From Gastrodia elata (lineage: Eukaryota; Streptophyta; Magnoliopsida; Asparagales; Orchidaceae): a stretch of 64,000 nucleotides of DNA. Numbering within the stretch: the first letter of the stretch is position 1; every line of letters begins with the position of its first letter. The notes beneath the pieces were generated by a model, which worked only from the letters and a program-made list of their open reading frames with translations, searched no databases and had not been told where the DNA came from. Positions 1 through 13,275 of this stretch are shown here, one piece after another. The position numbers were made by a program, and so were the translations under genes. The stretch is taken from NCBI GenBank assembly GCA_016760335.1, contig JACERR010000060.1, positions 1-64,000 on the forward strand, given 5' to 3'.

Positions 1-270
1 CCAATTCTTCCGCGATAACCGCTGTAGCGCACGACCGCGCGCTGTAGCGATAAATTCTGCGAAATATACTATTCAATTAGTTGGGAGCCTGTTTAATAAT
101 CTTAGATGTTTCCGCGATAAACCGCTGCAGTGCACGACCGCACGCTATAGCGGTAAATTCTGCAAAAAACATTATTCAATTAGTTGAGCCCCCATTTTAT
201 ATAGTTTCAATATATCTGCTACAGCCCGCTGTGGCACGCGACCGCGCGCTGCAGTGAAATTCTTTGTTAT
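1..270 (+). repeat. Second satellite family, about 102 bp unit, three units
   Basis: The string TTCCGCGATAA (or TTCCGCGATAAA) followed by a CGCTG[TC]AG-GCACGACCGC core occurs near 8 and 110, and a weaker third core lies near 225-265. Spacing is about 102 to 108 bp. Each of the first two units continues into an AT-rich part ending ATTCAATTAGTTG. The GC core resembles the GC subrepeat of the main satellite, but the AT-rich part does not. It is therefore a separate or ancestral family meeting the main array at the window edge. No coding content is seen. Confidence 0.75.
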
Positions 271-407
271 AATTTTAGGAAAATTGCCGAAATGCCCTAG
301 AGCTCCTTTAGATTCCATTTCCTGATAAAGATATAGAAATTTGATTTATGAACAGCAAAAATATCTTAAATAAATGAATTTTCTCCTTTATTTTAGATGT
401 GATTTCG
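271..407 (+). repeat. Transition sequence with degenerate satellite core
   Basis: This AT-rich stretch begins with a decayed match to the main core (around 280-310, resembling AAATTGCAAAATGCCTAGAA with insertions) and then leaves the consensus before the regular array starts near 408. No gene is seen. Confidence 0.5.
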
Positions 408-2844
408 AGATTCATCAGCGCTGCAGCGCCTAAAATTGCAAAATGCCTAGAATTTCTTAAAAACTGCCCAGTTTTGGCTGAAATAGCTAAAATTACACGG
501 TTTTTTAAGGTCCCTAGGACCCCAGTGGGACTGAATTATATCAAATGTGAACTTATTTTAGCCGCACGCTGGCGCGCGAAAAGCGCTACCGCGCGCTGCA
601 GCGTGAAAAGCATTCCTGCGAGCTACTGCTCGAAAAACGCTCTAACGTGATCCAGCGCACTACAGCGCCTGAAATTGCAGAATGCCTAGAATTTCTTAAA
701 AACTGCTCAGTTTTGGCTGAAATTGCCAAAATTTCACGGTTTTGGATTTTTAAGGTCCCTAGGAACCTAGTGGGAAAATTGTATCAAAATTTGAACCTAT
801 TTTAGCCGTGCGCTGCTGCGCGAAAAGTGCTACCGCGCGGTGCAGCACGAAAAGCGCTCCCTCACGAAAAAAAGCTATCGCGCGCTGCAGCGCGAAAAGC
901 GCTCCAGCGCGATTCAGCGCGCTGCAGCCCCTGAAATTGTAAAATACCTCGAATTTCGAAAACACTTCCCTGTTTTGTCTGAAATGGCCAAAATTTGACG
1001 GTTTTGGTATTTTAATGTCCCTAGGACCCTAGTGGATAGAATTATATCAATGTGAACCTATGTTAGCTGCGCACTGGAGCGCGAAAAGCAATACCGTGCG
1101 AAAACCGCTACCGAGCACTACAGCGTGAAAAGCGCTACCGCGCGAAAACCGTTCCAGCGCGATTCAGCGCGCTGCAGCGCCTGAGATTGCAAAATGCTTA
1201 GAATTTCTTAAGAACTGCCCAGTTTTGACTGAAATGGCCAAAACTTCATGATTTTGTATTTTAAGGTCCCTATGTCCCTAGTGGGATTAAATTATATCAA
1301 ATGTGAACCTATGTTAGCTGCGCGTAGCCGCGCAAAAAGCACTCCCGCACGCTGCCGCTCAAAAAGTGCTCCAGCGCGATTCAGCGCGCTGCAGTGCCTG
1401 AAATTTCAAAATGCCTAGAATTTCTTAAAAACTGCCGAGTTTTGGCTTGAATGGCCAAAATTTCACGGTTTATGTATTTTAAGGTCCCTTGAACCCTAGT
1501 GTGACTGAATTACTTCAAATATGTACCTATTTTAGCCGCGCGCTGCCGCGCAAAAAGTGCTTCAGTGCGATTCAGCACTCTACAGTGCTTGAAATTGCAA
1601 AATGCCTAGAATTTCTTAAAAACTGCTCAGTTATGGAAGAAATGGCCAAAATTTCACAGTTTTTGTTTTTTAAGGTTCTTTGAACCCTAGCGAGACTGAA
1701 CTATATCAAATGTGAACCTATTTTAACCGCGTGCTACAGCGCAAAAAGGGCTACCGTGCGCTCCAGCACGATTCAGCGCGCTGCAGCCCCTGAAATTGCA
1801 AATGTTAAGAATTTCTTAAAAGCTGCTTAGTTTTGGCTGAAATGGCAAAAACTTCACGGTTTTGGTATTTTCAGGTCCCTTAGACCCTAGTGGGACTGAA
1901 TTATATCAAATGTGAATTTATTTTAGCAACGCGCTGCCGCGCGAAAAATATTACAGCGCGCTGTCGCGTGAAAAGCGCTACCCTGCAGTGCAGCGCGAAA
2001 AGCGCTCTCGCGCGCTACCGCACGACAAGCGCTCAGCGCCATTCAGCGCGCTGCAGCGCCTGAAATTGTAAAATACCTAGAATTTCTTAAAAATTGGCCA
2101 GTTTTGGCTTGAATGACCAAAATTTCACCGTTTTGGTATTTTAAATGTGACTGAATGGCGAAAAGCGGTACCGCGTGAAAATTTTAAATGACATAAAGCG
2201 GTACCGCGCGCTGCCGCGCGAAAAGCGCTCCAGCGTCTGAAATTGCAAAATGCTTTGAATTTCTTAAAAACTTTCCAGTTTTGGTTGAAATTTCCAAAAT
2301 TTCACAGTTTTGGTATTTTAAGGTCCCTAGGACCCTAGTGGGATGGAATTATATCAAATGTAAGCCTATTTTAACCGCGCGCAACCGTGCACTGTAGCGT
2401 GAAAAACACTACCGCGCGTTGCCGTGCGAAAAGTGCTCTAGCGCGATTCAGCGCTGCAGCGCGTGAAATTACAAAATGTTTAGAATTTCTAAAAAAATTA
2501 CCAGTTTTGGCTTGAATGGCCAAAATTTTACGATTTTGGTATTTTAAGGTCTCTTGGACCCTAGTGGGATTGAATTATATCAAATGTGTGCCTATTTTAG
2601 CCACGCGCCGACACGCAAAAAGCGCTACCTCGCGTTGCCACTCAAAAAGCGCTACAGCGCGATTCAGCACGATTCAACGCCTGAAATTGCAAAATTCCTA
2701 TAATTTCTTAAAAACAGCTCAGTTTTGGCTGAAATGGCCACTATTTCACGGTGTTTGAATTTTAAGGTCCCATGGATCCTAGTTGGACTGAATTATATCA
2801 GATGTGAATCTATTTTAGCCAAGTGCTGCGGCGTGAAAAGCACT

Positions 2845-2908
2845 ACCGCGCGCTGCAGCACGAAAAGCACTACCGCGCGCTGCAGCACGAAAAGCACTAC
2901 CACGCGCT
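2845..2908 (+). repeat. Perfect run of the 27 bp GC subrepeat
   Basis: Two adjacent identical 27 bp units and the start of a third (CTGCAGCACGAAAAGCACTA repeated with the same private variants) lie inside one monomer. Identity between neighbours, against the high divergence elsewhere, indicates recent local expansion. Confidence 0.85.
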
Positions 2909-3829
2909 GTCACTTGAAAATCGTTGCCGCGCGAAAAAGCGCTCCAGCACGATTCAACGCGCTGCAGCATCTGAAATTGTAAAATGACTAGAATTTCTTA
3001 AAAATTGCCCAGTTTTGTCTAAAATGGCCAAAATTTCACGGTTTTTGTATTCTAAGGACCCTTGGACCCTAGTGGAACTGAATTATATCAAATGTGAACC
3101 AATTTTAGCTGCGCGCTGCAGCGCCTGAAATTGCAAAATGCCTTGAATTTCTTAAAAATTGCCCAGTTTTGGCTTGAATGGACAAAACTTCACGGTTTTG
3201 GTATTTTAAGGTCCATATGACCCTAGTGGGACTGAATTATATCAAATGTGAACATATTTCAGCCACGCATTGCTGCGCGAAAAGTGCTACCGCGCGAATA
3301 GCGCTACTGCGCAACAAACACTTCAGCGCGCTGCAGCGCTTGAAATTGCAAAATGCATAGAATTTCTTAAAAACTGTCAAGTTTTGGCTGAAATAGCCAA
3401 AATTTCACAGTTTTTAAGGTCCTTAGGACCCTAGTGGGACTGAATTATATCAAATGTAAACTTATTTTAGTCGCGCACTGCAGCGCGAAAAGCGCTCCCG
3501 CGAGCTGTTGCTCGAAAAATGCTCTAACGCGATTCAGCGCACTGCAGCGCCTGAAATTGCAAAATGCATAGAATTTTTTAAAAACTGCTCAGTTTTGGCT
3601 GAAATGGCCAAAATTTCATGGTTTTGGATTTTAAGGTCCCTAGGACCCTAGTGGGCAGAATTATATCAAAATCTGAACCTATTTTAGCCGCGCGCTGCCG
3701 CGCGAAAACCGCTTCCGAGCACTGCAGCGCGAAAAGTGCTACCATGCGAAAACCGTTCCAGCACGATTCAGCGAGCTGCAGCGCCTAAAATTACAAAAAT
3801 TTCACAGTTTCAGTATTTTAAGTTCCCTT

Positions 3830-4560
3830 GGACCCTAGTGGGACGGATTTATATCAAATGTGAAATTATTTTAGCCGCGTGCTGCAGCGCGAAAAGCATT
3901 ACCACGCGCTACCATGCGAAAAGCGCTACCTCGCGCTGCCGCGCGAAAAGCGCTCCAGCGCGCTATAGCGCCTGAAATTGTAAAATGCTTAGAATTTCTT
4001 AGATAATGCTCAGTTTTGACTGAAATGGCTAAAATTTCACGATTTTTATATTTTAAGCTCCCTTGGACCCTTATGGGACTGAATTATATCAAATGTGAAC
4101 TTATTTTAGTCACGTGCTGCCGTGTTAAAATCGCTACTGCGCGCTGCAGCTCGAAAAGCGCTCCCGCGCGCTGCCGTACGAAAAGCACTCCAACGCGATT
4201 CAGCGCGCTGCAGCGCCTAAAATTGCAAAATGCTTAGAATTTCTTAAAAACTGCCCAGTTTTGGCTGAAATGGTCAAAATTTCCCAATCTTGGTATTTTA
4301 AGGTCCCTAGGACCCTAGTTGCACTGAATTATATCAAATGTGAACCTATTTTAGCCGCGCAGTACCGCGCGAAAAGCGCTACCATAGGCTGTTGCACGAA
4401 CAGCGCTACTGCGCGAAAAGCACTCCAGCGCGCTGCCGCGCGAAAAGCGCTCTAACGCGCTGTAGTGCCAGAAATTGCAAAATATCTAGAATTTTTTAAG
4501 AATTACCAAGTTTTGGCTGAAATGGCCAAAATTTAACGGTTTTAGAATTTTAAGGTCTCT
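3830..4560 (+). repeat. Higher-order block, copy 1 (matches 11,170-11,900)
   Basis: Three consecutive monomers share private variants with 11,170-11,900. These are GGGACGGA before TTATATC with GTGAAATTATTTTAG, the GCTATAGCGCC link, TTTCTTAGAT replacing TTTCTTAAAA, GCCGTGTTAAAAT in the GC block, ATTTCCCAA replacing ATTTCACGG, GTTGCACGAACAGCGCTA, and GCCAGAA-TTGCAAAATATC. Keeping the order of variants over about 730 bp implies block duplication. Confidence 0.85.
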
Positions 4561-5689
4561 AGGACCCTAGTGGGACTGAATTATATCAAATGTGAGCCTA
4601 TTTTAGCCGCCCGCTGCAGCGAAAAAAGTGCTACCACACATTACCACGCAAAAAGTGCTACCGCACGCTACAGCACGAAAAGCGCTATTGCGCACTGCTG
4701 TGTGAAAAGCGCTCCAGCACGAGTCAGCGCGCTGCAGCGCCTGAAATGGTAAAATGCTAAGAATTTCTTAAAAACTGCTTAGTTTTAGCTGAAATGGCCA
4801 ATATTTCTCGGTCTTGGTATTTTAAGGTCCCTTGAACCCTAGTGGGACTGAGTTATAACATATGTGAGCTTATTTTAGCATGTGCTGCAGCGCGAAAGGT
4901 GCTCCCGCGCATTGTCGCGCGATCAGCCCTCCAGCACGATTCAACGCGCTGTACTGCCTGAAATTCCAAAATGCTTAGAATTTCTTAAAAACTACCGAGT
5001 TTTGGCTGAAATGGCCAAAACATCATGGTTTTGGTATTTTAAGGTCCGTAGGACCTTAGTGGGACTGAATTATATTAAATGTGAACCTATTTTAGCCGTG
5101 CACTACCGCGCGAAAAGCGCTCCCGCGCACTGCAGCGAGAAAAGCGCTACCGCGAGAAAAGCGCTCCAGCCCGATTAAGTGCGCTGTAGCGCCTGAAATT
5201 GCAAAATGCCTACATTTTTTTAAAAACTAATCAGTTTTGGCTGAAATTGCCAAAATTTCACGATTTTTGTATTTTAAGGTCCCTAGGACTCTAGTGAGAC
5301 AGAATTATATTAAATGTGAACATATTTTAGTCGCGCGTTGCTGCGCGAAAAGCGCTACCGCGCGCTGTAGCGTGAAAAGCGCTCCCACGCGCTGCCACTC
5401 GAAAAGTGCTCCAGCACGATTCAGCGCAGTGCAGCGCCTGAAATTACAAAATGCTTAGAATTTCTTACAAACTGCCCAGTTTTGGTTGAAATTGCTAAAA
5501 TTTCACGGTTTTTATATTTTAAGGTCCCTAGGACCCTAGTGGGACTGAATTATAGCAAATGTGAACCTATTTTAGAGGCGCGTTACCGCGCGATAAGCGC
5601 TACCGCGCACTGCAGTGCAAAAAGCGCTTCCGCGAGCTGCCACACGAAAAGCACTCCAGTGCGATTCAGTGCGCTGTAGCGTCTGAAAT

Positions 5690-6590
5690 TGCTAAATGCT
5701 TAGAATTTCTTAAAAACTGCCCAGTTGTGATTGAAATAGCCAAACCCAGTTCTGGTATTTTAAGGTCCGGAGGACCCTAGTGGGACTGTATTATATCAAA
5801 TGTGAACCTATTTTACCGCGCGGAAAGTGCTACCGCGCGAAAAGCGCTCCTGCACAATTCAGTGTGCTGCAGCGCCTGAAATTGCAAAATGCCTAGAATT
5901 TCTTAAAACAGCCCAATTTTGGTTGAAATAGCCAAAATGTCACAATTTTTGGATTTTAAGATCCCTTGGACCCTAGTGGGACTGAATTATATCAAATGTG
6001 GACCTATTTTAGCCGCGAGCTGCCACGCAAAAATTCATACCGCGCACTACAGCACGAAAAGCGATACCGCGCGAAAAATGCTTCAACGCGATTCAGCGTG
6101 CTGCAATACCTGAAATTGTAAAATGCAAATAATTTCTTAAAAACTACCCAATTTTAACTGAAATGACTAAAACTTCACGGTTTTGGTATTTTAAGGTCCC
6201 TAGGACCCTAGCGTGACTGAATTATATCAAATGTGAACTTATTTTAGTCACACAAAAAGCGCTCCAGCGCGATCCAGTGCGTTGCAGCGCCTGAAATTTC
6301 TAAATGCCTAGAATTTCTTAAAAACTACTTAGTTTTGACTGAAATGGCCAAAACATAATGGTTTTGGTATTTTAAGGTCCGTTGAACCCTAGTGGAACTG
6401 AATTATATCAAATGTGAACCTATTTTAGCCATACGCTAACGCCCGAAAAGCGCTCTTGCGCACTGCAGTGAGAAAATCGCTACCGCACGAAAAGCGCTCC
6501 AGCGCTATTCAGCGCGCTGTAGTGCCTGAAATTGCAAATGCCAAGAATTTCTTAAAAACTGCTTAGTTTTGGCTGAAATGGTCAAAACTT
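5690..6590 (+). repeat. Higher-order block, copy 1 (matches 15,140-15,861)
   Basis: Monomers here match 15,140-15,861 in order. Shared variants are CCCA[GA]TTGTGA[TC]TGAAATAG, the short GC block, TTAAAACA, AAAATGTCA, CCTAGCGTGACTG or TATAGCGTGACTG, and TTTTAGTCAC[AG]CAAAAAGCG with a shortened GC block. The offset is about 9.4 kb. The second copy is interrupted by element A. Confidence 0.82.
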
Positions 6591-6900
6591 CACGATTTTG
6601 ATATTTTAAGGTCCCTATGACCCGAGTGGGAGTGAATTATATCAAATGTGAACTTATTTTAGCCGCAAGCTTCCGCACGATAAGCCATTTCGCGCGCTGC
6701 AGCACGAAAAGTGCTCCCGCTCGCTGTCGCGCGAAAAGCGCTCCTGCGCGATTTAGCGCTCCTGAAATTACAAAATGCCAAGATTTTCTTAAAAATTGCT
6801 TAGTCTTGGCTGAAATGGCAAAAACTTCACGGTTTCGGTATTTTAAGGTCCCTTGGACCGTAGTGGGACAGAATTATATCAGATGTGAATTTATTTAAGC
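6525..6900 (+). repeat. Higher-order block, copy 1 (matches 10,815-11,215)
   Basis: Shared private variants include TTGCAAATGC (one A lost), ACTGCTTAGTTTTGG, CCCTATGACCCGAGT followed by GGAGTGAATTATATC, GAGCTT or AAGCTT in the GC block, and GATTTAGC before a shortened link. The offset is about 4.3 kb, which differs from the neighbouring blocks. The array is therefore a mosaic of duplications and does not repeat with one long period. Confidence 0.8.
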
Positions 6901-9900
6901 TGCGCGTTGCCGCGCGAAAGGCGTTGCCGTGCGCTGCCGTGCGAAAAGCGCTACCAACTGCAGTGCGAAAAGCGCTGCTGCGCGATTCAATGCGCTGCAG
7001 CGCCTGAAATTGCAAAATGCATAGAATTTCTTAAAAACTGCCCAGTTTTGTCTGAAATGGCCAAAATTTCACGATTTTGAAATTTTAAGGTCCTTAAGGC
7101 CCTAGTGGGAGAGAATTATATCAAATGTGAACCTATTTTAGCTGCGCGCTGTTGCGCGAAAAGCGCTACCACGCTCTACAGCGCCAAAAGCGCTCGCGCA
7201 CGAAAAGCGCTCCAGTGCAATTCAGCGTGCTGCAGCGCCTGAAATTGCAAAATGCTTTGAATTTTTTAAAAACTTCCCAGTTTTGGCTGCAATTTCCAAA
7301 ATTTCACGATTTTGGTATTTTAAGTTCCCTAAGACCCTAATGGGACATAATTATATCAAATGTGAACCTATATTAGCCGCGCATTGCCGCACGAAGAGCG
7401 CTCCCGCGCGCTGCAGCGCGAAAAATGATCTCGTGCGCTGCCACTCGAAAAGCGCTCCAGCGCAATTCAGCGTGCTGCAGCACATGAAATTGCAAAATGC
7501 CTAGAATTTCTTAAAAACTGCCTAGTTTTGGTTGAAATGGCTAAAATTTCACGATTTTGGTATTTTAAGGTCCCTAGGACCCTAGTGGGACTGAATTATA
7601 TCAAATGTGAACCTATTTTAGATGGGCGTTACTGCGCATTGCAGCGCGAAAAGTGCTCCCGCGCGCTACCACTCGAAAAGCGCTCCAGCGCGATTCAGCG
7701 CGCTGCAGTGCCTGAAATTGCAAATTCCCTAGAATTTCTTAAAAACTGCCCAGTTTTGGCTGAAATAGCCAAAATTTCATGGTTTTGGAATTTTAAGGTC
7801 CCTAGGAGCCTAGTGGGACAGAATTAAATCAAATGTTAACCTATTTTAGCCGCGCGTTGCTGCGCAAAAAGTGATCCAGCGAGATTCAGCATGCTGCAGC
7901 GCCTGAAATTGCAAAATGCTTAGACTTTCTTAAAAACTTCTCAGTTTTGGCTGAAATTTCCAAAATTTCACGGTTTTGATATTTTAAGGTCTCTAGGACC
8001 CTAGTGAGATAGAATTATATTAAATGTGAACTTATTTTAACCGCACGCTACCGCACGAAAAGCGCTACCGTGCGCTACAACGCGAAAAGCGCTACCGCGC
8101 ACTGCCAAGCGAAAAGCGCTCCAGCGCGCTGTGGCGCCTGAAATTGCAAAATGCCTAGAATTTTTTAAAAACCACCCGGTTTTGGCTGAAATGGCCAAAA
8201 TTTCATAGTTTTGGTATTTTAAGATCCATAGGACTCTAGTGGGACAGAATTATATCAAATGTGAACCTATTTTTGCCACGAGCTGCTGCGCGAAAAGTGC
8301 TACCGCGCGATGCAGCGCGGAAATTGCTCCCGCGCACCACCGAGCGAAAAGCGCTATAGTGTGATTCAGCGCGCTGCAACGCTTGAAATTGCAAAATGCC
8401 TAGAATTTCTTAAAACTGTCCAGTTTTAGTTGAAATGGCTAAAATTTCAAGGTTTTGGTATTTTAAGGTCCCTATGACCCTAGTGGGACTGAATTATATC
8501 AAATGTGTACCTATTTTAGCCGCTCGTTGCCATGCGAAAAGTGCTACCGCATGCTGCAACGCGAAAAGCGCTCCCGCACGCTGCCACTCAAAAAGCTCTC
8601 CAGCGCGATTCAGTGCGCTGCAGCGCCTAAAATTGCAAAATGCTTATAATTTCTTAAAAATTGCCCAGTTTTGACTGAAATGGCCAAAATTTCAGGATTT
8701 TTGTATTCTAAGGTCCCTTGGACCCTAGTGGGACTGAATTATGTCAAATGTGAACCGAATTTAGGCGCGGGCTGCCGCGCAAAAAGTCATACCACGCGCT
8801 ACAGCGCGAAAAGCACTACCGCGCGAAAAGCGCTCTAGTGCGATTCAGCGTGCTACAGCCCTTAAATTGCAAAATGTATAAAATTTTTTAAAAACTGCCC
8901 AGTATTATCAGAAATGGCTAAAATTTCACGTCTTTGGTATTTTAAGGTCCCTAGGACCATAGTGGGACAGAATTATATCAAATGTAAAACTATTTTAGCC
9001 TCGCGCTGCCGCGCGAAAGCGCTATATCACGCCGCCGCGCACAAAGCGTGAAAATACAAACCGAGCCCTACCGCGCAAAATGAGCTACCGCGCACCGCTG
9101 CGCGAAAAGCGCTACAGCGCGATTCTGCGGCCGCAGCGCCTGAAATTACAAAATCCCACTAATTTCTTAAAAATGGCTTAGTTTTGGCTGAAATTGCCAA
9201 AACGTCACGGTTTTGGTATTTTAAGGTCCCTTGGACCCTAGTGGGACTAAATTATATCAAATGTGAACCTATTCTAACCACGCGCTGCGGCGCGAAAAGA
9301 GCTATAGCGCGAATCAGTGTGCTGCAGCGCCTGAAATTATAAAATGCCTAAAATTTCTTTAAAACTACCCAATTTTGGCTGAAATGACCAAAATGTCACA
9401 GTTCTTGTATTATAAGGTCCCTTGGACCCTAGTGGGACTGAATTATATCAAATGTGAACTTATTTTAACTGCGAGTTGCAGCGCGAAAAGCCATACTACG
9501 CGCTGCAGCGCAAAAAACGCAACCGCGCACTGCCGTGCAAAAAACGCTCCAGTGCGATTCAGCGCGCTGTAGGTCTTGAAACTGCAAAATGCCTATAATT
9601 TCTTAAAAATTGACCAGTTTTGAATGAAATGGCCAAAACTTCAGGGTTTTGATATTTTAAGGTCTCTAAGAACTTAGCGGGACTGAATTATATCTAATGT
9701 GAACCTATTTTAACCGTGCGATGCAGCGGGATAAGCGCTCCCTTGCGTTGCAGCGTGAAAAGCGCTACCGCGCACTGCTGCTTGAAATGCGCTCCAGCGC
9801 GATTCAGGGCGCTCAGTGCCTGAAATTGCAAAATGCTTAGAATTTCTTAAAAACTGCCCAGTTTTGGCTTGAATGACCAAAATTTCACGGTTTTGGGATT

Positions 9901-10814
9901 TTAAGGTCCCTTGAACCATAGTGGGACTGAATTATATCCAATGTGATCCTATTTTAGACGCGCGCTGCCGCGTGAAAATCGCTACTGCGTGCTGCAGCGC
10001 AAAAATCGCTCCCGTATGCTGCCGCACAAAATGTGCTACCGAGAATTACAGCGTGCAACGTGCTACCGCAGTTACCGCGCGAAAACTGCTCCAGCGCGAG
10101 TCAGGGCGCTGCAACGTCTGAAATTGTAAAATGCCTAGAATTTCTTAAAAGTTGCCCATCTTTGACTAAAAAGGCCAAAACTTCACAGTTTTGTATTTTA
10201 AGGTCCCTAAGACCCTAGTGGGACTAAATTATATCAAATGTGAACCTATTTTAGCCGTGCATTGCCGCTCGCAAAGCGCTCCCGCGCGCTGCCGCTCGAA
10301 ATGCGCTCTCGCGAGCTGCAGCGCCTGAAATTGCAAAATGCCTTAAATTTCTTTAAAACTGCCCAATTTTAGCTGAAATGGTCAAAATTTCACGGTTTTA
10401 ATATTTTAAGGTCCCTATGACCACAGTGGGACAGAATTATATCAAATGTGAACCTATTTTAACTACGCGCTGTCGCGCAAAAAAGCGCTGCTGTGCACTA
10501 CAGTGCGAAAAGCTCTCCCATGCGTTGCCGTGCAAAAAGCACTGCAGCGCGCTAAGAGCTCCAGCGCGATTCAGCGCGCTGCAGCGCCTGAAATTGCAAA
10601 ATACCTACAATTTCTTAGAAACTGCCCAGTTTTGACTGAAATTGCCAAAACTTCACGGTTTTAGTATTTTAAGGTCCCTAGGACCCTAGCAAGACTGAAT
10701 TATATCAAATGTGAACCTATTGTAGTCGCGGGCTAGAGTGCGAAAAGCGCTACTGTGGGCTGCAGCGCAAAAAGCCCTCTCGCGCGCTCCAGCGCGATTG
10801 AGTGCGCTACAGCG

Positions 10815-11215
10815 CCTGAAATTGCAAATGCTAAGAATTTCTTAAAAACTGCTTAGTTTTGGCTGAAATGGCCAAAATTTCACGGTTTTGGTATTTTAAG
10901 GTCCCTATGACCCGAGTAGGAGTGAATTATATCAAATGTAAACTTATTTTAGCCGCGAGCTTTCACGCGAAAAGCGATATAGCGCGCTGCCGCACGAAAA
11001 GCCATACCGCGAGCTGCATCATGAAAGTGCTACCGTGCGCTGTCGCGCGTAAAGCACTACTGCGCGATTTAGCATGCCTGAAATTGCAAAATGCCAAGAA
11101 TTTCTTAAAAACTGCTTAATTTTGGCTGAAATGGAAAAAACTTCACGGTTTTTAGTATTTTAAGGTCCCTTGGACCCTAGTGGGACGGAATTATATCAAA
11201 TGTGAAATTATTTTA
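10815..11215 (+). repeat. Higher-order block, copy 2 (matches 6,525-6,900)
   Basis: Partner of the block at 6,525-6,900, with the ACCCGAGTAGGAGTG variant and GATTTAGCATGCC link. It runs directly into the 11,170-11,900 block. Confidence 0.8.
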
Positions 11216-11900
11216 GCCACGTGCTGCAGCGCGAAAAGAGTTACCACGCGCTGCCATGCGAAAAGCGCTACCTCGCGCTGCTGCGCGAAAAGCGCTCCAG
11301 CGCGCTATAGCGCCTAAAATTGTAAAATACCTAGAATTTCTTAGATCCTTCTCAGTTTTGACTGAAATGACTAAAATTTCACTATTTTTATATTTTAAGG
11401 TCCCTTGGACCCTTGTGGGACTGAACTATATCAAATGTCAACCTATTTTAGTCGCACGCTGCCGTGTTAAAATAACTACCGCGCGCTGCAGCGCGAAAAG
11501 CACTCCCACGCGCTGCCGTGCGAAAAGCACTCCAGCGCGATTCAGCGCGTTGCAACGCCTGAAATTGTAAAATGCTTAGAATTTCTTAAAAACTGCCCAG
11601 TTTTGGCTGAAATGGTCAAAATTTCCCAATTTTGGTATTTTAAGGTCCCTAGGACCCTAGTTGGACTGAATTATATCAAATGTGAACCTATTTTAGCCGC
11701 GCACTATAGCGCAAAAACCGCTACCGTGGGCTGTTGCACGAACAGCGCTACCGTGCGAAAAGTGCTCCAGCGCGTTGCCGCGCGAAAAGCGCTCTAGCGC
11801 GCTGTATTGCCAGAATTTGCAAAATATCTAGAATTTTTTAAGAACTACCAAGTTCTAGCTGAAATGGCCAAGATTTAACGGTTTTGGTATTTTAAAGTCC
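11170..11900 (+). repeat. Higher-order block, copy 2 (matches 3,830-4,560)
   Basis: Partner of the block at 3,830-4,560. The GGGACGGA / GAAATTATTTTAG monomer subtype recurs once more at about 11,915-12,050. A more diverged third copy of the later part runs at about 12,750-13,390 (CCGTGTGAAAATCGCTACC, AGTTGGACTG, GCCAGAAATTGC). Confidence 0.82.
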
Positions 11901-13211
11901 CTAGGACCCTAGTGGGACGGAATTATATCAAATGTGAAATTATTTTAGTCGCATGCTGCAGCGCAAAAAGCGTTACCACGCGCTACCATGCGAAAAGCGC
12001 TACCTCGCGCTGCCGCGTGAAAAGCGCTCCAGCACACTGCCACGCGACAAGAGCTCCAGCGCGATTCAGCGCGGTGCTGTGCCTGAAATTGCAAAATTCA
12101 TAGAATTTCTTAAAAATTACCCAGTTTTGCTGAAATGGTAAAAATTTCACGGTTTTGGAGTTTTAAGGTCCTTAGGACCCTAGTGGGACATAATTATATC
12201 AAATATGAACCTATTTTAGCCGTGCGCTGCTACGGGAAAAGTGCTATCGCGCTCTACAGCACGAAAAGCGCTACTGCGCGTTGCCACACGAAAAGCGCTC
12301 CAACCCGATTCAGTATGCTGCAGCGCCTGAAATTGCAAAATACTTAGATTTTATTAAAAACTTCCCAGTTTTGGCTGAAATGGCCAAAATTTTACGGTTT
12401 TGGTATTTTATGGTCCCTAGGACCATAGTGGGACAACATTATATCAAATGTGAACCTATTTTAACTGCACGATGCCGCGCGAAAAGTGCTAACGCGCGCT
12501 GCCACTCGAAATGCGGTCCAGCTAGATTAAGCGCGCTCCAGCGCCTGAAATTTTAAAATTCTTAAAATTTCTTAAAAACTGCCCAGTTTTGACTTGAATG
12601 ACCAAAATTTCACGGTTTTGGTATTTTAAGGTCCCTTGGACCATAGTGGGACTGAAGTATATCAAATGTGTGCCCATTTTAACTGCATGCCGCCGCAGGA
12701 AAAGCGCTACCCTCGCACTGCCGCGCGAAAAATGCTCTGACGCGCTGTAGCGCCTAAAATTGTAAAATGCCAAGAATTTCTTAAAAATTGCTCGGTTTTG
12801 ACTGAAATGGCTAAAATTTCACAATTTTTGTATTTTAAGGTCCCTTGGACCCTTGTGGGACAGAATTATATCAAATGTGAACCTATTTTAGCTGCGCGTC
12901 GCCGTGTGAAAATCGCTACCGTACGCTGCAGCGTGTAAACCGCTCCCGCGCGCTGCCGCGCGAAAAGCACTCCAGCGTGATTCAGCGCGCTGCAGCTCCT
13001 GAAATTACAAAATACTTAGAATTTCTTAAAAAACTGCCCAGTTTTAGCTGAAATGGCCAAAATTTCTCAGTTTTTGTATTTTAAGGTCCCTAGAACGGTA
13101 GTTGGACTGAATTATATCAAATGTGAACCTATTTTAGACGCGCGCTACCGCGCGAAAAGCGCTACCGTGTGCTGTTGCGCAAAAAGCGCTACCGTGCGCT
13201 GTCGCGCTAAA

Positions 13212-13275
13212 AGCGCTCCAGCGCGCCGCCGCGCAAAAAGCGCTCCAGCGCGCCGCCGCGCAAAAAGCGCTCTAG
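13212..13275 (+). repeat. Perfect run of a CCGCCGCGC variant of the GC subrepeat
   Basis: Two identical adjacent units of AAAAGCGCTCCAGCGCG plus CCGCCGCGCA are followed by a third partial unit. CCGCCG replaces the usual CTGCAG here. This is a recent local expansion. Confidence 0.8.
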
